A stretch of DNA of 14,450 nt from Hyphomicrobium sp. (GCA_025927515.1 JAICLG010000046.1:1-14450), one strand, 5' to 3'. Shown: positions 1 to 7,821, numbered from the stretch's first letter. Notes: generated from the letters alone by a model not told the origin. Numbers and translations: made by a program.

Positions 1-1501
1 CACGTACGATACGACCCTTTCCGATCTCCAGCGGCACACCGAACTCCGGCATATCGACGCCTACGCCTTCGCCACGTGGATAGCGCAACGCGCTCGGCCG
101 GTCATCGATCTGCGCCTGCGTCGCAACCATATGGACCAGTTGGGCTTCATCTGCCGCCGCCATGATGACGAAGTTCGGCAGGCATCCGAGATACGCAACG
201 TCAAATGATCCCGCGTGCGTCGCGCCGTCTGCTCCAACGAGACCCGCACGGTCGATAGCGAAGCGCACCGGCAGCTTCTGAATGGCGACGTCGTGCACCA
301 CCTGGTCGTAGGCACGCTGCAGGAATGTCGAATAGATTGCAGCGAACGGCTTATAGCCCTCTGTCGCAAGACCGGCCGCAAACGTCACCGCGTGCTGCTC
401 GGCGATACCGACGTCGAAAGTCCGATCGGGAAATTCCTTGCCGAAATGGTCGAGACCCGTGCCCGAAGGCATGGCCGCCGTGATTGCCACGATCCGCTTG
501 TCCTTGCGCGCTTCCGCGATCAGGCTATCGGCGAATACCTTCGTATAGCTCGGCGCGTTGGGCTTCGGCTTGACCTGCGCACCGGTAACGACGTTGAACT
601 TGTTGACGCCGTGATATTTGTCCGGAGCAGCTTCCGCCGGGCCGTAGCCCTTCCCCTTCTTCGTCACGACGTGAACAAGAATAGGCGCCTGCTGGGCGTC
701 GCGCACGTTCTTAAGAACGGGAAGAAGCTGGCTGAAATCGTGCCCGTCGAGCGGCCCGACGTAGTAGAACCCGAGTTCTTCGAACCATGCTCCGCCTTGC
801 CAGATGTGACGCGTGTATTCCTCGACACGAGCCGCACGCCGCGCCCACTGCTTCGGCAGCATCTTGGCGAGCTGCTTGGCGTGGTCACGGAGATTCAGAT
901 ACGTGTCGCTCGACGTCGCCCGCGCGAGGTATGCCGAAAGCGCACCGGTCGGCGGCGCGATCGACATGTCGTTGTCGTTCAGAATGACGATCAGGCGCTC
1001 GTCGCGCGCTCCGGCGTTGTTCAGCGCTTCATACGCCATGCCCGCGCTCATCGCTCCGTCGCCGATGACCGCGATAACATTGTTCGTACCTTGATTGAGA
1101 TCGCGGGCCACCGCCATGCCGAGCGCCGCCGAAATCGACGTCGAGGAATGCGCAGCGCCGAACGGATCGTAGGGACTCTCGTCGCGCTTCGTGAAACCCG
1201 AAAGACCGCCTGGTTGGCGCAGCGTGCGGATGCGATCGCGCCTTCCGGTCAAAATCTTATGCGGATAAGCCTGGTGGCCGACGTCCCAGATCAGCCGGTC
1301 GTCCGGCGTATTGAAGACCCAATGCAGAGCGACCGTCAGCTCGATCACGCCGAGGCCCGCTCCGAGATGCCCGCCGGTGACCGAGACGGCATCGATCGTC
1401 TCCGCGCGCAACTCGTCTGCGAGCTGCGGAAGCTGATCTTCCGGAAGCCGGCGCAAGTCGTGCGGTGTCTTGATACGATCGAGTAGCGGTGTCTTGCTCA
1501 C
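1..1501 (-). CDS. dxs: 1-deoxy-D-xylulose-5-phosphate synthase (partial, C-terminus beyond left edge)
   Basis: A thiamine-diphosphate enzyme that condenses pyruvate with glyceraldehyde 3-phosphate, the first step of the MEP isoprenoid pathway; it also feeds thiamine and pyridoxal synthesis. About 500 of the usual ~640 residues are present. The minus-strand frame is open from a GTG at 1501 to the left edge. Visible landmarks are the GGHLG motif near residues 43-47 (conserved active-site His45), the TPP/Mg motif GDGAMSAGMAYEALNNAG at about 147-164 with NDN at 175-177, then DVGIAEQHA (catalytic Glu of the transketolase pyrimidine domain) and DRAGLVGADG further on. The start is set by an AGGG ribosome site seven bases before the GTG, followed by SKTPLLDRI, a typical Dxs beginning; no other in-frame start lies close upstream. 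The C-terminal transketolase domain is cut off. It lies 171 bases downstream of xseB and may have its own promoter in that gap. Identification is very secure. Confidence 0.97.
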   Translation of the reverse strand, partial: MSKTPLLDRIKTPHDLRRLPEDQLPQLADELRAETIDAVSVTGGHLGAGLGVIELTVALHWVFNTPDDRLIWDVGHQAYPHKILTGRRDRIRTLRQPGGLSGFTKRDESPYDPFGAAHSSTSISAALGMAVARDLNQGTNNVIAVIGDGAMSAGMAYEALNNAGARDERLIVILNDNDMSIAPPTGALSAYLARATSSDTYLNLRDHAKQLAKMLPKQWARRAARVEEYTRHIWQGGAWFEELGFYYVGPLDGHDFSQLLPVLKNVRDAQQAPILVHVVTKKGKGYGPAEAAPDKYHGVNKFNVVTGAQVKPKPNAPSYTKVFADSLIAEARKDKRIVAITAAMPSGTGLDHFGKEFPDRTFDVGIAEQHAVTFAAGLATEGYKPFAAIYSTFLQRAYDQVVHDVAIQKLPVRFAIDRAGLVGADGATHAGSFDVAYLGCLPNFVIMAAADEAQLVHMVATQAQIDDRPSALRYPRGEGVGVDMPEFGVPLEIGKGRIVR

Positions 1502-1672
1502 TGAATAACCCTGATATGGCGGGCATGCGATTGTGGGCTATGGGAACGCACCCGCCACCGTTTCATAACGCCCTTTGATACATTTCCGAACACGTTAGGC
1601 CCAAACGACGAGTAGTGCGCCGGCTTGCCGCAGTAAAAAAATGTTCTATCAACCGCCTCCTGACATCAATCC

Positions 1673-1954
1673 TCAGAATCGCGAGCCGTTGTCTTTATCG
1701 AGAGGCGTCACGCCTTTCGGCGCGCCGTCGGCTCCAAGCGTCAGTTTCTCGACCTTGGCCTCCGCGGCCTTCAACAATCGGTCGCAGTGATCCCGCAGAG
1801 CCTCGCCACGCTCGTAGATCGCGATGCTTTCCTCAAGATCGACGTCGCCCCGTTCAAGCCGTCCGACGATGGCTTCGAGTTCTTTCAAGGCGCCCTCGAA
1901 CGTCATCCCTTTGATGTCGTCGAAAGTCTTGGCCATCGATTTCGGTTCGTTCAT
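1673..1954 (-). CDS. xseB: Exodeoxyribonuclease VII small subunit
   Basis: Small subunit of exonuclease VII, which degrades single-stranded DNA into oligonucleotides together with XseA (not in this window). The 93-residue product has the family core: TFEGALKELEAIVGRLERGD, then LEESIAIYERGEAL and a helical segment ending in AEAKVEKL. This is the two-helix hairpin of the XseB family, and the length is normal. I chose the ATG at 1954, which has an AGGA ribosome site four bases upstream; a TTG ten codons earlier and an ATG at 1936 are the alternatives. It starts 39 bases after the deacetylase-like gene ends, in the same direction, so the two are probably co-transcribed. The C-terminal tail, rich in Gly, Pro and Asp, is variable in the family. 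Confidence 0.95.
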   Translation of the reverse strand: MNEPKSMAKTFDDIKGMTFEGALKELEAIVGRLERGDVDLEESIAIYERGEALRDHCDRLLKAAEAKVEKLTLGADGAPKGVTPLDKDNGSRF

Positions 1955-1993
1955 AAAATCCTGCCTAAAAACCAATTTCGTCAAGAGCTTCGC

Positions 1994-2938
1994 TCAGGCG
2001 CCTGCCTGCATCAATACCGCGACGTGCGCGGCCACGGAACGCGCAAGACCCGTCAAATCATAGCCACCCTCGAGCATCGATACGATTCGTCCGTTTGCGT
2101 GGCGGCGTGCGACCTTTGTCAGAGCTTCGGTCGCCCAACCGAAGTCGCCCTCGACGAGGTCTAGCCCGCCAAGAGGATCCCGATGGTGCGCGTCGAACCC
2201 CGCGGAAATCAGCACCATATCCGGCGAGAAATCGTGAAGCGGACGGAGAATCCTGTCGCGAAAGGCTTCCTCGAAGTGCTCGCGCGCGTCGCCTGCCCGG
2301 AGCGGCGCGTTGAAGATATTGCCAACGCCCGTTTCCTGCAATGCGCCCGTCCCCGGAAATAGCGGCATTTGGTGCGTCGATCCATAGAAGAGATCTTTAT
2401 CAGACCAGAAGATCTCCTGGGTTCCGTTGCCATGATGCACGTCGAAATCGACGACGGCGACCCGCTCCAGGCCGTATTTTGCGCGAGCATAGTGGGCAGC
2501 GATCGCGACATTATTGAAGAGGCAAAAACCCATGGCGCGGTGGCTTTCCGCGTGATGGCCCGGCGGACGGACTTGGCAGAAAACGTTGGAGGCGCTTCCA
2601 TCCATCAGCAAATCGACGGCGTCGAGCCCCGCACCGAGAGCCCGCCTCGCGGCTTCCCACGTCCCCGGCGAAACTGCCGTATCTCCATCGATGTATCTGG
2701 GCTCGCCCGTGACATGGTCTGCGAAATCCCGGATGTCCCGCAGATAATCCTCCCCGTGCGCCATCGCGATGTACGATGCATCATCGTCCCGCAACGGGGC
2801 CTCCCGTCGCACGAGCGCAGAAAAGCTCTCGTCTTCCAACGCGCGATCGATGGCACGCATGCGCTCCGCGCGTTCAGGATGACCTCGGCCAGTTTCATGC
2901 ATGAGAAACGCCGGATGCGTGATGAGCACCGTCGTCAT
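1994..2938 (-). CDS. Histone deacetylase family protein (zinc-dependent, class II-like deacetylase)
   Basis: A 314-residue arginase/deacetylase-fold protein. Bacterial members remove acetyl groups from acetyl-lysine, acetylpolyamines or related amides. Visible landmarks: HPERAERM (20-27), the catalytic His pair in PPGHHA (His128/His129), FNN after it, zinc ligands Asp166 and His168 in DFDVHHGNGT, the third ligand Asp249 in SAGFDAH, and the transition-state Tyr293 in EGGYDL. All catalytic residues are intact and the length is normal. The HPERAERM signature and short N-terminus match class II-like bacterial deacetylases rather than AcuC. No signal peptide is seen, so it is cytosolic. The start ATG at 2938 overlaps the stop of the upstream SDR gene (ATGA), implying translational coupling. 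The substrate cannot be read from sequence; because of the neighbours, an acyl-CoA-linked or protein-acylation role is possible but inferred. Confidence 0.94.
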   Translation of the reverse strand: MTTVLITHPAFLMHETGRGHPERAERMRAIDRALEDESFSALVRREAPLRDDDASYIAMAHGEDYLRDIRDFADHVTGEPRYIDGDTAVSPGTWEAARRALGAGLDAVDLLMDGSASNVFCQVRPPGHHAESHRAMGFCLFNNVAIAAHYARAKYGLERVAVVDFDVHHGNGTQEIFWSDKDLFYGSTHQMPLFPGTGALQETGVGNIFNAPLRAGDAREHFEEAFRDRILRPLHDFSPDMVLISAGFDAHHRDPLGGLDLVEGDFGWATEALTKVARRHANGRIVSMLEGGYDLTGLARSVAAHVAVLMQAGA

Positions 2939-3819
2939 CGGCCGAGATCCGATAGCCGGGCAATCTTGACGCCCGGCGGCGGCTTGCTATGGCCCGGCAC
3001 GAAGAAGTCTGGCGCCAACGGCATGGAAGCGTCGATCCGGTATTTCTCGAAATCGGTTATCCCGGCCGTAGAATAGAGAAACGTATCGTCAATTAAAAAA
3101 TTGCCGGTGAATGTCTTCGCCGGTTGTTGAAAAACCAGATAGGCCGCGTCGGCAACGATCTCCGGCGAACGGCTCATGCGCATCAGCTTGTCACCACCGA
3201 GAATGTTCTGGACCGCCGCCGTTTTGATCGTCGTTCGTGGCCAAAGCGCGTTGACCGCGATGCCGTCCTCTTTCAGTTCATCCGCGAGCCCAAGCACGCA
3301 CAGGCTCATGCCGTACTTGGCAATCGAATACGCGATATGACCCGAGAACCACTTCGCTTGCATGTCGAGCGGCGGCGACAGCGTCAGAATATGCGGATTA
3401 TTCGCCTTCTTCAGATGCGGCAGGCACGCCTTGGACACCAGAAAAGTACCGCGCGTATTGACGGCGAACATCAGATCGAAACGCTTGGGATCCGTTTCAG
3501 CAATGGGCGTCAAAGAAATGGCGCTGGCATTGTTGACGCAAATGTCGATTCCCCCGTACGTCGCGACGGTCTGTTCGACGGCACGCGCGATCTCCTCTTC
3601 ATGCCGAACGTCGCAAGCGATCGCGAGAGCACGCCCGCCGGCATCTTCGATCTCTTTCGCGGCCGAATGGATCGTCCCTTCGAGCTTCGGATTGGGAGCG
3701 GTGGTTTTGGCAGCGATCGCGATGTTTGCGCCGTCCCGCGCCGCACGTTTGGCGATTGCTAATCCGATCCCGCGGCTGGCGCCCGTAACGAAAAGGGTCT
3801 TGCCCGTGAGTGACGCCAT
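2935..3819 (-). CDS. Short-chain dehydrogenase/reductase, HSDL2-like
   Basis: A 294-residue NAD(P)-dependent oxidoreductase of the SDR superfamily. The cofactor loop TGASRGIG is at residues 12-19, NNA at 96-98, the catalytic Ser at 148 in LSPP, and the Tyr164/Lys168 pair in YSIAKYG. LSPPLD, then WF, AYSIAKYGMS and NALWPRTTI resemble the SDR domain of the eukaryotic peroxisomal protein HSDL2, but the C-terminal SCP2 lipid-binding domain of HSDL2 is absent; the last ~45 residues form a short family-specific tail. HSDL2-type enzymes are associated with fatty-acid metabolism, which fits the acyl-CoA enzymes upstream, but the substrate is unknown. An AAGAGAG stretch shortly before the ATG at 3819 can serve as ribosome site. 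Its stop overlaps the start of the deacetylase gene by four bases. A 71-base gap separates it from the isomerase-family gene upstream. Confidence 0.93.
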   Translation of the reverse strand: MASLTGKTLFVTGASRGIGLAIAKRAARDGANIAIAAKTTAPNPKLEGTIHSAAKEIEDAGGRALAIACDVRHEEEIARAVEQTVATYGGIDICVNNASAISLTPIAETDPKRFDLMFAVNTRGTFLVSKACLPHLKKANNPHILTLSPPLDMQAKWFSGHIAYSIAKYGMSLCVLGLADELKEDGIAVNALWPRTTIKTAAVQNILGGDKLMRMSRSPEIVADAAYLVFQQPAKTFTGNFLIDDTFLYSTAGITDFEKYRIDASMPLAPDFFVPGHSKPPPGVKIARLSDLGR

Positions 3820-3890
3820 TGTTGTTCTCTCTTATTTGCGCGCGAGCCGCGCCCATGCTAGCGCGCCGCCAAGTTGCACGTAAGAGCGCA

Positions 3891-4664
3891 CTACACAGGT
3901 TTGCGAAAATTCGGCGGGCGCTTTTCGAAGAATGCGGCAAACGCCTCCTGGGCTTCGGGCGAGCTTAACCGCTCGCGAAACGCGACGGCCTCCCTGTCAA
4001 TAGTTTTCAGAACCTCAACCGGATTACCGCGCAATAGTTGCCGAGTCACAGCCAACGCCTCAGGCGGCTTCTTAGCGAGCTTGCGCGCCGCTTCCAGTGC
4101 GGTCGCCTCAAGATCATCGGCGGAGACGATCCTGTTGACGAAGCCCGCACTGAGAGCACGTTCGGCCGAGAACGTTTCACCCAGCGCCAGCATTTCGAAG
4201 GCGCGCGCGTATCCCATGCGCGTCGGCATCAGCAGGCTCGACGCGGCTTCAGGGATCAAGCCAAGATCAAGAAATGGCGTGGCAAACGTCGCTTCATGCG
4301 TGGCATAAACGAGATCGCAGTGAAACAGCATCGTCGTTCCAACACCGATCGCAGCCCCATCAACCGCCGCAATCAGCGGCTTCCGGATAACGGGTAGCAG
4401 ACGGATAAAGCGTAGAACGTCCTTGCTGAGATCGGCCGTCCCGCGAGCGGTCGCCAGAAAATCTCCAAGATCGTTTCCGGCGCTGAACACGCCGCCCGAG
4501 CCGCAGATGACGTGTGCTGCAATTGCATGATCGTCATCGCCACGCGCGATCGCATCGCAAAGGGCCGCATACATCGCACCCGTCAGCGCGTTCTTCTTGG
4601 CGGAACGCGTCAGTCGGAGAATTTGCGCGCCATTCGACTTCAAAATCTCGACGTCCGTGGTCAT
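3891..4664 (-). CDS. Enoyl-CoA hydratase/isomerase family protein, probably delta3-delta2-enoyl-CoA isomerase type
   Basis: A 257-residue crotonase-fold protein acting on acyl-CoA thioesters. The oxyanion-hole regions are FSAGNDLGDF (60-69) and DGAAIGVG (102-109). The two glutamates used by classical enoyl-CoA hydratase (GGGCE and PEI in the mitochondrial enzyme) correspond here to Thr111 and Phe131, so both are missing. The segment FATPFLDLGLIPEAASS instead matches the pattern of human ECI2 and related isomerases, with Glu139 in the position of their catalytic acid. I therefore predict shifting of a 3-enoyl-CoA double bond to the 2-position, a helper step in oxidation of unsaturated acyl chains, rather than hydration. 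The start ATG at 4664 overlaps the stop of the acyl-CoA dehydrogenase gene (ATGA), so the two are coupled. Family assignment is firm; the exact reaction is inferred by motif comparison from memory. Confidence 0.93.
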   Translation of the reverse strand: MTTDVEILKSNGAQILRLTRSAKKNALTGAMYAALCDAIARGDDDHAIAAHVICGSGGVFSAGNDLGDFLATARGTADLSKDVLRFIRLLPVIRKPLIAAVDGAAIGVGTTMLFHCDLVYATHEATFATPFLDLGLIPEAASSLLMPTRMGYARAFEMLALGETFSAERALSAGFVNRIVSADDLEATALEAARKLAKKPPEALAVTRQLLRGNPVEVLKTIDREAVAFRERLSSPEAQEAFAAFFEKRPPNFRKPV

Positions 4665-6430
4665 GCAAACACGGCGCCGTGCGCATCGACGAGCACGGAA
4701 TCAGCGCCGTTCTGGACGGACTCAGCGAGTCCGGCAGCTTCGGTCAGCAAATTTTCAGCAAAGAAACGCGCAATCGCGACCCGCGGCGACGATGCCTCCT
4801 CGGAAAGCGCGCCCTTGGCCAGATAGGTGCCGCCCGCGACGAGGCTCATCAGGCGCAGGAACGGCGTCGCGGACGCGAGCGCCGATTCAGGCGCACTTTG
4901 CAGCATCAGCGCCATCCATAACGTCGCCGTCTGAAGCCCGGATAGCGCTTCGGTCAATCGCCGCGGCATCGCTCCGAATTCGGGCCGGTTAGAGGCACGA
5001 ACCTCGGCAATAACGACGGCAAGCTCGGCCAGGTACGACGTCACCACCGCACCACCTTCAAGCGGCAACTTACGGGTCACGAGATCGATCGCCTGGATGC
5101 CATTGGTGCCTTCATAGATCGGCAGGATGCGCGCATCCCTGAAGTACCGCGCCGCGCCCGTTTCCTCGATAAATCCCATGCCGCCATGCACCTGGATGCC
5201 GAGCGACGCGACTTCATTCGCGATATCGGTGGAGAATGCCTTGGAGAGCGGCGTCAGCAGCGCCGCCTTGTCGAGCGCGGCTTTCCGCTCGACCTCATCG
5301 CTGGAACGATGCGCGATGTCGAACTCGCGCGCCGTCGCATAGCAGATCATGCGCGCCGCCTGCGTCTTCGCTTTCATCGTCAAGAGCATGCGGCGAACAT
5401 CGGGATGCTCGATGATGGGAGACATCCCGGGCGCATCGTTGGCTCCGACCTTTTTACCTTGCCGGCGCTCCTTCGCATAGGCGACCGCCTGCTGCGTCGC
5501 GCGCTCGGCGACGCCGACACCCTGAAGTCCAACGCCAAGCCGCGCCGCATTCATCATCACGAACATCGTCGCGAGGCCGCGGTTTTCTTCGCCTATCAGG
5601 TACCCGATCGCTCCGCCGTTCTCGCCGAATTTCATCACGCACGTCGGGCTCGCCATGATCCCGAGCTTGTGTTCGACGCCCGCACAAATGACATCGTTGC
5701 GCTCGCCCAGCGAGCCATCGTGGTTGACCAGAAACTTCGGCACCAGAAACAGGGAGATGCCGCGCGTGCCGTCGGGCGCATCCGGCAGACGGGCAAGCAC
5801 GAGGTGGATGATATTTTCCGCCATGTCGTGCTCGCCATACGTGATGAAAATCTTCGTGCCGGTGATGCAGTAAGTCCCGTCTCCTTGTGGCACGGCGCGC
5901 GTCGATAACGGACCGAGGTCCGAACCCGCGTGCGGCTCTGTGAGATTCATCGTGCCGGTCCATGTCCCGGCGATCATTTTGGGCAGAAACTTCGCTTTGA
6001 GTTCTTCGCTCCCGCCGGCTTCGAGCGCATGGATCGCGCCTTGCGTCAGCAATGGGCAAAGCCCGAATGAAACATCCGAGGCGTTCCAGATTTCTCCGAC
6101 GGCGGCCGAAACGACCTGCGGCAAGCCCTGCCCGCCGAATTTTTCCGAGCACGGCAAGGAACTCCACCCGCCTCCGCAGAATTGCCGATACGCAGCGCGA
6201 AAGCCCTCGGGCGTCGTCACCTCGCCTTCAGCAAACTTCGATCCTGCCCGGTCGCCCAGAGCGCCCAAAGGTGCTAAGACCTCCGCGCCGAATTTACCCG
6301 CCTCCTCGATAATGGCGGCGATCGTTTCGGCATCAAGCCCTGGATAGAGCCCGCGAGCAATCAGATCGTCAAAGTTTGCTGCCGTCTTGAGAGCGAAGGC
6401 GATGTCGTCTACTGGAGCCTGATAAGTCAT
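4661..6430 (-). CDS. Acyl-CoA dehydrogenase with C-terminal extension (DmdC/AcdB-like subfamily)
   Basis: A 589-residue FAD enzyme that oxidises an acyl-CoA to the 2-enoyl-CoA and passes electrons to ETF. The N-terminal helical domain is followed by the FAD-contact motif MNLTEPHAGSD (161-171), CITGTKIFITYGEHD (188-202), ARLGVGLQG (296-304), QVHGGMGF (413-420) and the catalytic Glu440 in ILPIYEGTNGIQ. About 130 further residues form the extra C-terminal domain of the long subfamily that includes 3-methylmercaptopropionyl-CoA dehydrogenase; ordinary short-chain enzymes have only ~380 residues. The specific substrate cannot be told. The start MTYQAPVDDI at 6430 is typical of this subfamily; the frame stays open 54 codons further upstream but that stretch overlaps the divergent Sua5 gene and is not protein-like. 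It is first in the minus-strand run, and its stop overlaps the isomerase start. Confidence 0.95.
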   Translation of the reverse strand: MTYQAPVDDIAFALKTAANFDDLIARGLYPGLDAETIAAIIEEAGKFGAEVLAPLGALGDRAGSKFAEGEVTTPEGFRAAYRQFCGGGWSSLPCSEKFGGQGLPQVVSAAVGEIWNASDVSFGLCPLLTQGAIHALEAGGSEELKAKFLPKMIAGTWTGTMNLTEPHAGSDLGPLSTRAVPQGDGTYCITGTKIFITYGEHDMAENIIHLVLARLPDAPDGTRGISLFLVPKFLVNHDGSLGERNDVICAGVEHKLGIMASPTCVMKFGENGGAIGYLIGEENRGLATMFVMMNAARLGVGLQGVGVAERATQQAVAYAKERRQGKKVGANDAPGMSPIIEHPDVRRMLLTMKAKTQAARMICYATAREFDIAHRSSDEVERKAALDKAALLTPLSKAFSTDIANEVASLGIQVHGGMGFIEETGAARYFRDARILPIYEGTNGIQAIDLVTRKLPLEGGAVVTSYLAELAVVIAEVRASNRPEFGAMPRRLTEALSGLQTATLWMALMLQSAPESALASATPFLRLMSLVAGGTYLAKGALSEEASSPRVAIARFFAENLLTEAAGLAESVQNGADSVLVDAHGAVFA

Positions 6431-6510
6431 GAATGGTGTCTCGGTATCGCTGCGCGTTGCTTTGAACACTATGCCGAACAGAAGCCGTAGCAAACCGGGT
6501 GAATAAGCCA

Positions 6511-7473
6511 ATGCAGGGCAGGATCGTGCCCGCGAATGCGGAATGGATTGCCGAAGCGGCTCATATGATCCGTTCAGGCGCGCTCGTCGCATTTCCGACG
6601 GAAACCGTCTACGGGCTTGGCGCCGACGCTACGAATGGCGAAGCCGTCGCGCGCGTGTTCGCAGCCAAGGGACGGCCCACGTTTAATCCTCTGATCGTCC
6701 ACGTCGCCGGCATTGAGCAGGCTTTGATGATCGGATCGTTCTCAGCCACGGCGCGCCGCCTGGCTGAAGCCTTCTGGCCGGGCCCTCTCACTCTCGTCGT
6801 GCCGAAGCTCGAAACAGCCAATGTCAGCGATCTCGTATCCGCGGGTTTGCCGACGATCGCGATCAGAGCACCCGATCATCCGGTCGCACGCGAGCTACTC
6901 AAGGAAGCGCACCGGCCGATCGCCGCTCCGTCTGCCAACCGGTCGGGTCATATCAGCGCCACGCGCGCCGAGCACGTCGCTTCCGATTTGGGCGACAGCG
7001 CCACGCTGATTCTCAACGGCGGACCGACCGCACATGGTTTGGAATCGACTGTTTTGAGCCTCGTTGGCGCAAGGCCCTTAGTGCTTCGGCCAGGAGCGGT
7101 GCCGCTGGACGCGATAGAACAGGTGATCGGCGAAAAGATCGCCCGCGCGAACGAGAGCGGAACACACCTTTCATCGCCCGGACAGTTACGCAGCCATTAC
7201 GCGCCACGGAGCAAACTGCGGCTCAACGCCAAGACCTGGACCCCGGACGAAGCCGTTCTCGCTTTCGGAAACGTCGCTCCGGGAACTTGCCGCGCCAGCA
7301 TCAATCTCAGCCCCTCGGGCGATTTGATCGAAGCGGCTGCCAATCTTTTTGCAGCACTCCGTACGCTCGACGCAAGCGGCGCCGGAACAATCGCTGTGAC
7401 CCCTGTCCCGACCAACGGGATCGGCGAAGCGATCAACGATCGCCTTGAGAGAGCCGCAGCGCCACGCGACTGA
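6511..7473 (+). CDS. Threonylcarbamoyl-AMP synthase (Sua5/YwlC type)
   Basis: Makes threonylcarbamoyl-AMP from threonine, bicarbonate and ATP, the first step in t6A37 modification of ANN-decoding tRNAs; the TsaD complex, elsewhere in the genome, completes it. With the start used here it has 320 residues, the long Sua5 form rather than the short TsaC form. Motifs, counted from the alternative GTG at 6499: PTETVYGLGADA at 33-44, KGRP at 57-60, APSANRSGHISAT at 143-154, GLEST at 180-184, and the Sua5 linker SSPGQLRSHYAPR at 225-237, which closes the active site. A C-terminal Rossmann-like domain follows. The ATG at 6511 has GGTGA eight bases upstream and gives the usual short lead (MQGRIVPA); the in-frame GTG at 6499 is possible but lacks a ribosome site. 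It is transcribed divergently from the acyl-CoA dehydrogenase operon across an ~80-base gap and converges on the small membrane gene. Confidence 0.95.
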   Translation: MQGRIVPANAEWIAEAAHMIRSGALVAFPTETVYGLGADATNGEAVARVFAAKGRPTFNPLIVHVAGIEQALMIGSFSATARRLAEAFWPGPLTLVVPKLETANVSDLVSAGLPTIAIRAPDHPVARELLKEAHRPIAAPSANRSGHISATRAEHVASDLGDSATLILNGGPTAHGLESTVLSLVGARPLVLRPGAVPLDAIEQVIGEKIARANESGTHLSSPGQLRSHYAPRSKLRLNAKTWTPDEAVLAFGNVAPGTCRASINLSPSGDLIEAAANLFAALRTLDASGAGTIAVTPVPTNGIGEAINDRLERAAAPRD

Positions 7474-7485
7474 GCACGCTGGAGA

Positions 7486-7671
7486 TCACCGGCCGCTGAC
7501 GGTCACGACGCGATAGATCAGCGGCCCCAGCAGCGGGCTTTTCATTGCGAATGTCTGGAATGTCGATCCCGCAGCGTGAACCAATCCCGAAACGGAGGGT
7601 ACGAAAGCCCAAATGGCACCGTAGAGAAGCACGGTCATGATGCCGTTCGTGATCAGATATCGACGCAACAT
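7486..7671 (-). CDS. Small predicted membrane protein, function unknown
   Basis: A 61-residue product. Residues 5-23 (YLITNGIMTVLLYGAIWAF) form one clear membrane segment after a basic MLRR start, and a second weaker hydrophobic stretch (PLLGPLIYRVV) lies near the C-terminus. The ATG at 7671 has a GGGGG ribosome site a few bases upstream; a GTG four codons earlier is less likely. It sits tail to tail with the Sua5 gene, only 12 bases between the stops, and 150 bases downstream of the acyltransferase gene in the same direction. The good ribosome site, hydrophobic pattern with correct topology (positive N-terminus inside) and tight packing argue for a real gene. I do not recognise the family. 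Alternative: a chance ORF, since it is short. Confidence 0.6.
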   Translation of the reverse strand: MLRRYLITNGIMTVLLYGAIWAFVPSVSGLVHAAGSTFQTFAMKSPLLGPLIYRVVTVSGR

Positions 7672-7774
7672 CCTTGCCCCCACGCGACGCCCGTTAAGAC
7701 TTTCTTAATGAAGCACGGACGCTGCAGGGATCTCAAGACGTTTCGGACCGTGTCTCAGGTGTTGGTGAACGAAT

Positions 7775-7801
7775 GGCGCTCGTTATTTCAACGCCTGCGC
7801 C
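7775..7801 (-). terminator. Stem-loop just after the acyltransferase gene
   Basis: GGCGC (7775-7779) pairs with GCGCC (7797-7801), and CGTT (7781-7784) with AACG (7790-7793), leaving a five-base loop and small bulges. It begins 20 bases past the stop of the minus-strand acyltransferase gene, where a terminator would be expected. No T-run follows on the minus strand, so it may instead be a 3'-end stabilising hairpin or chance. Confidence 0.35.
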
Positions 7802-7821
7802 TATGAACCGAACGAATTGGA

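Noticed and set aside
215..1486. Long plus-strand open frame of 423 codons
   Set aside because: It is the complement of dxs; the minus strand carries all Dxs motifs, while this frame is Arg-rich and resembles no protein.
1635..1650. T-run on the minus strand after xseB as an intrinsic terminator
   Set aside because: Seven T residues are present, but no stem-loop precedes them.
6464..6479. GAAC-N8-GAAC direct repeat between the acyl-CoA dehydrogenase and Sua5 genes as a LexA (SOS) box
   Set aside because: The alphaproteobacterial LexA site is GTTC-N7-GTTC (or its complement); the spacer here is eight, and neither gene is an expected SOS gene.
6431..6592. 54-codon N-terminal extension of the acyl-CoA dehydrogenase
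   Set aside because: It overlaps the divergent Sua5 gene and lacks the composition of an acyl-CoA dehydrogenase; MTYQAPVDD is the typical start.
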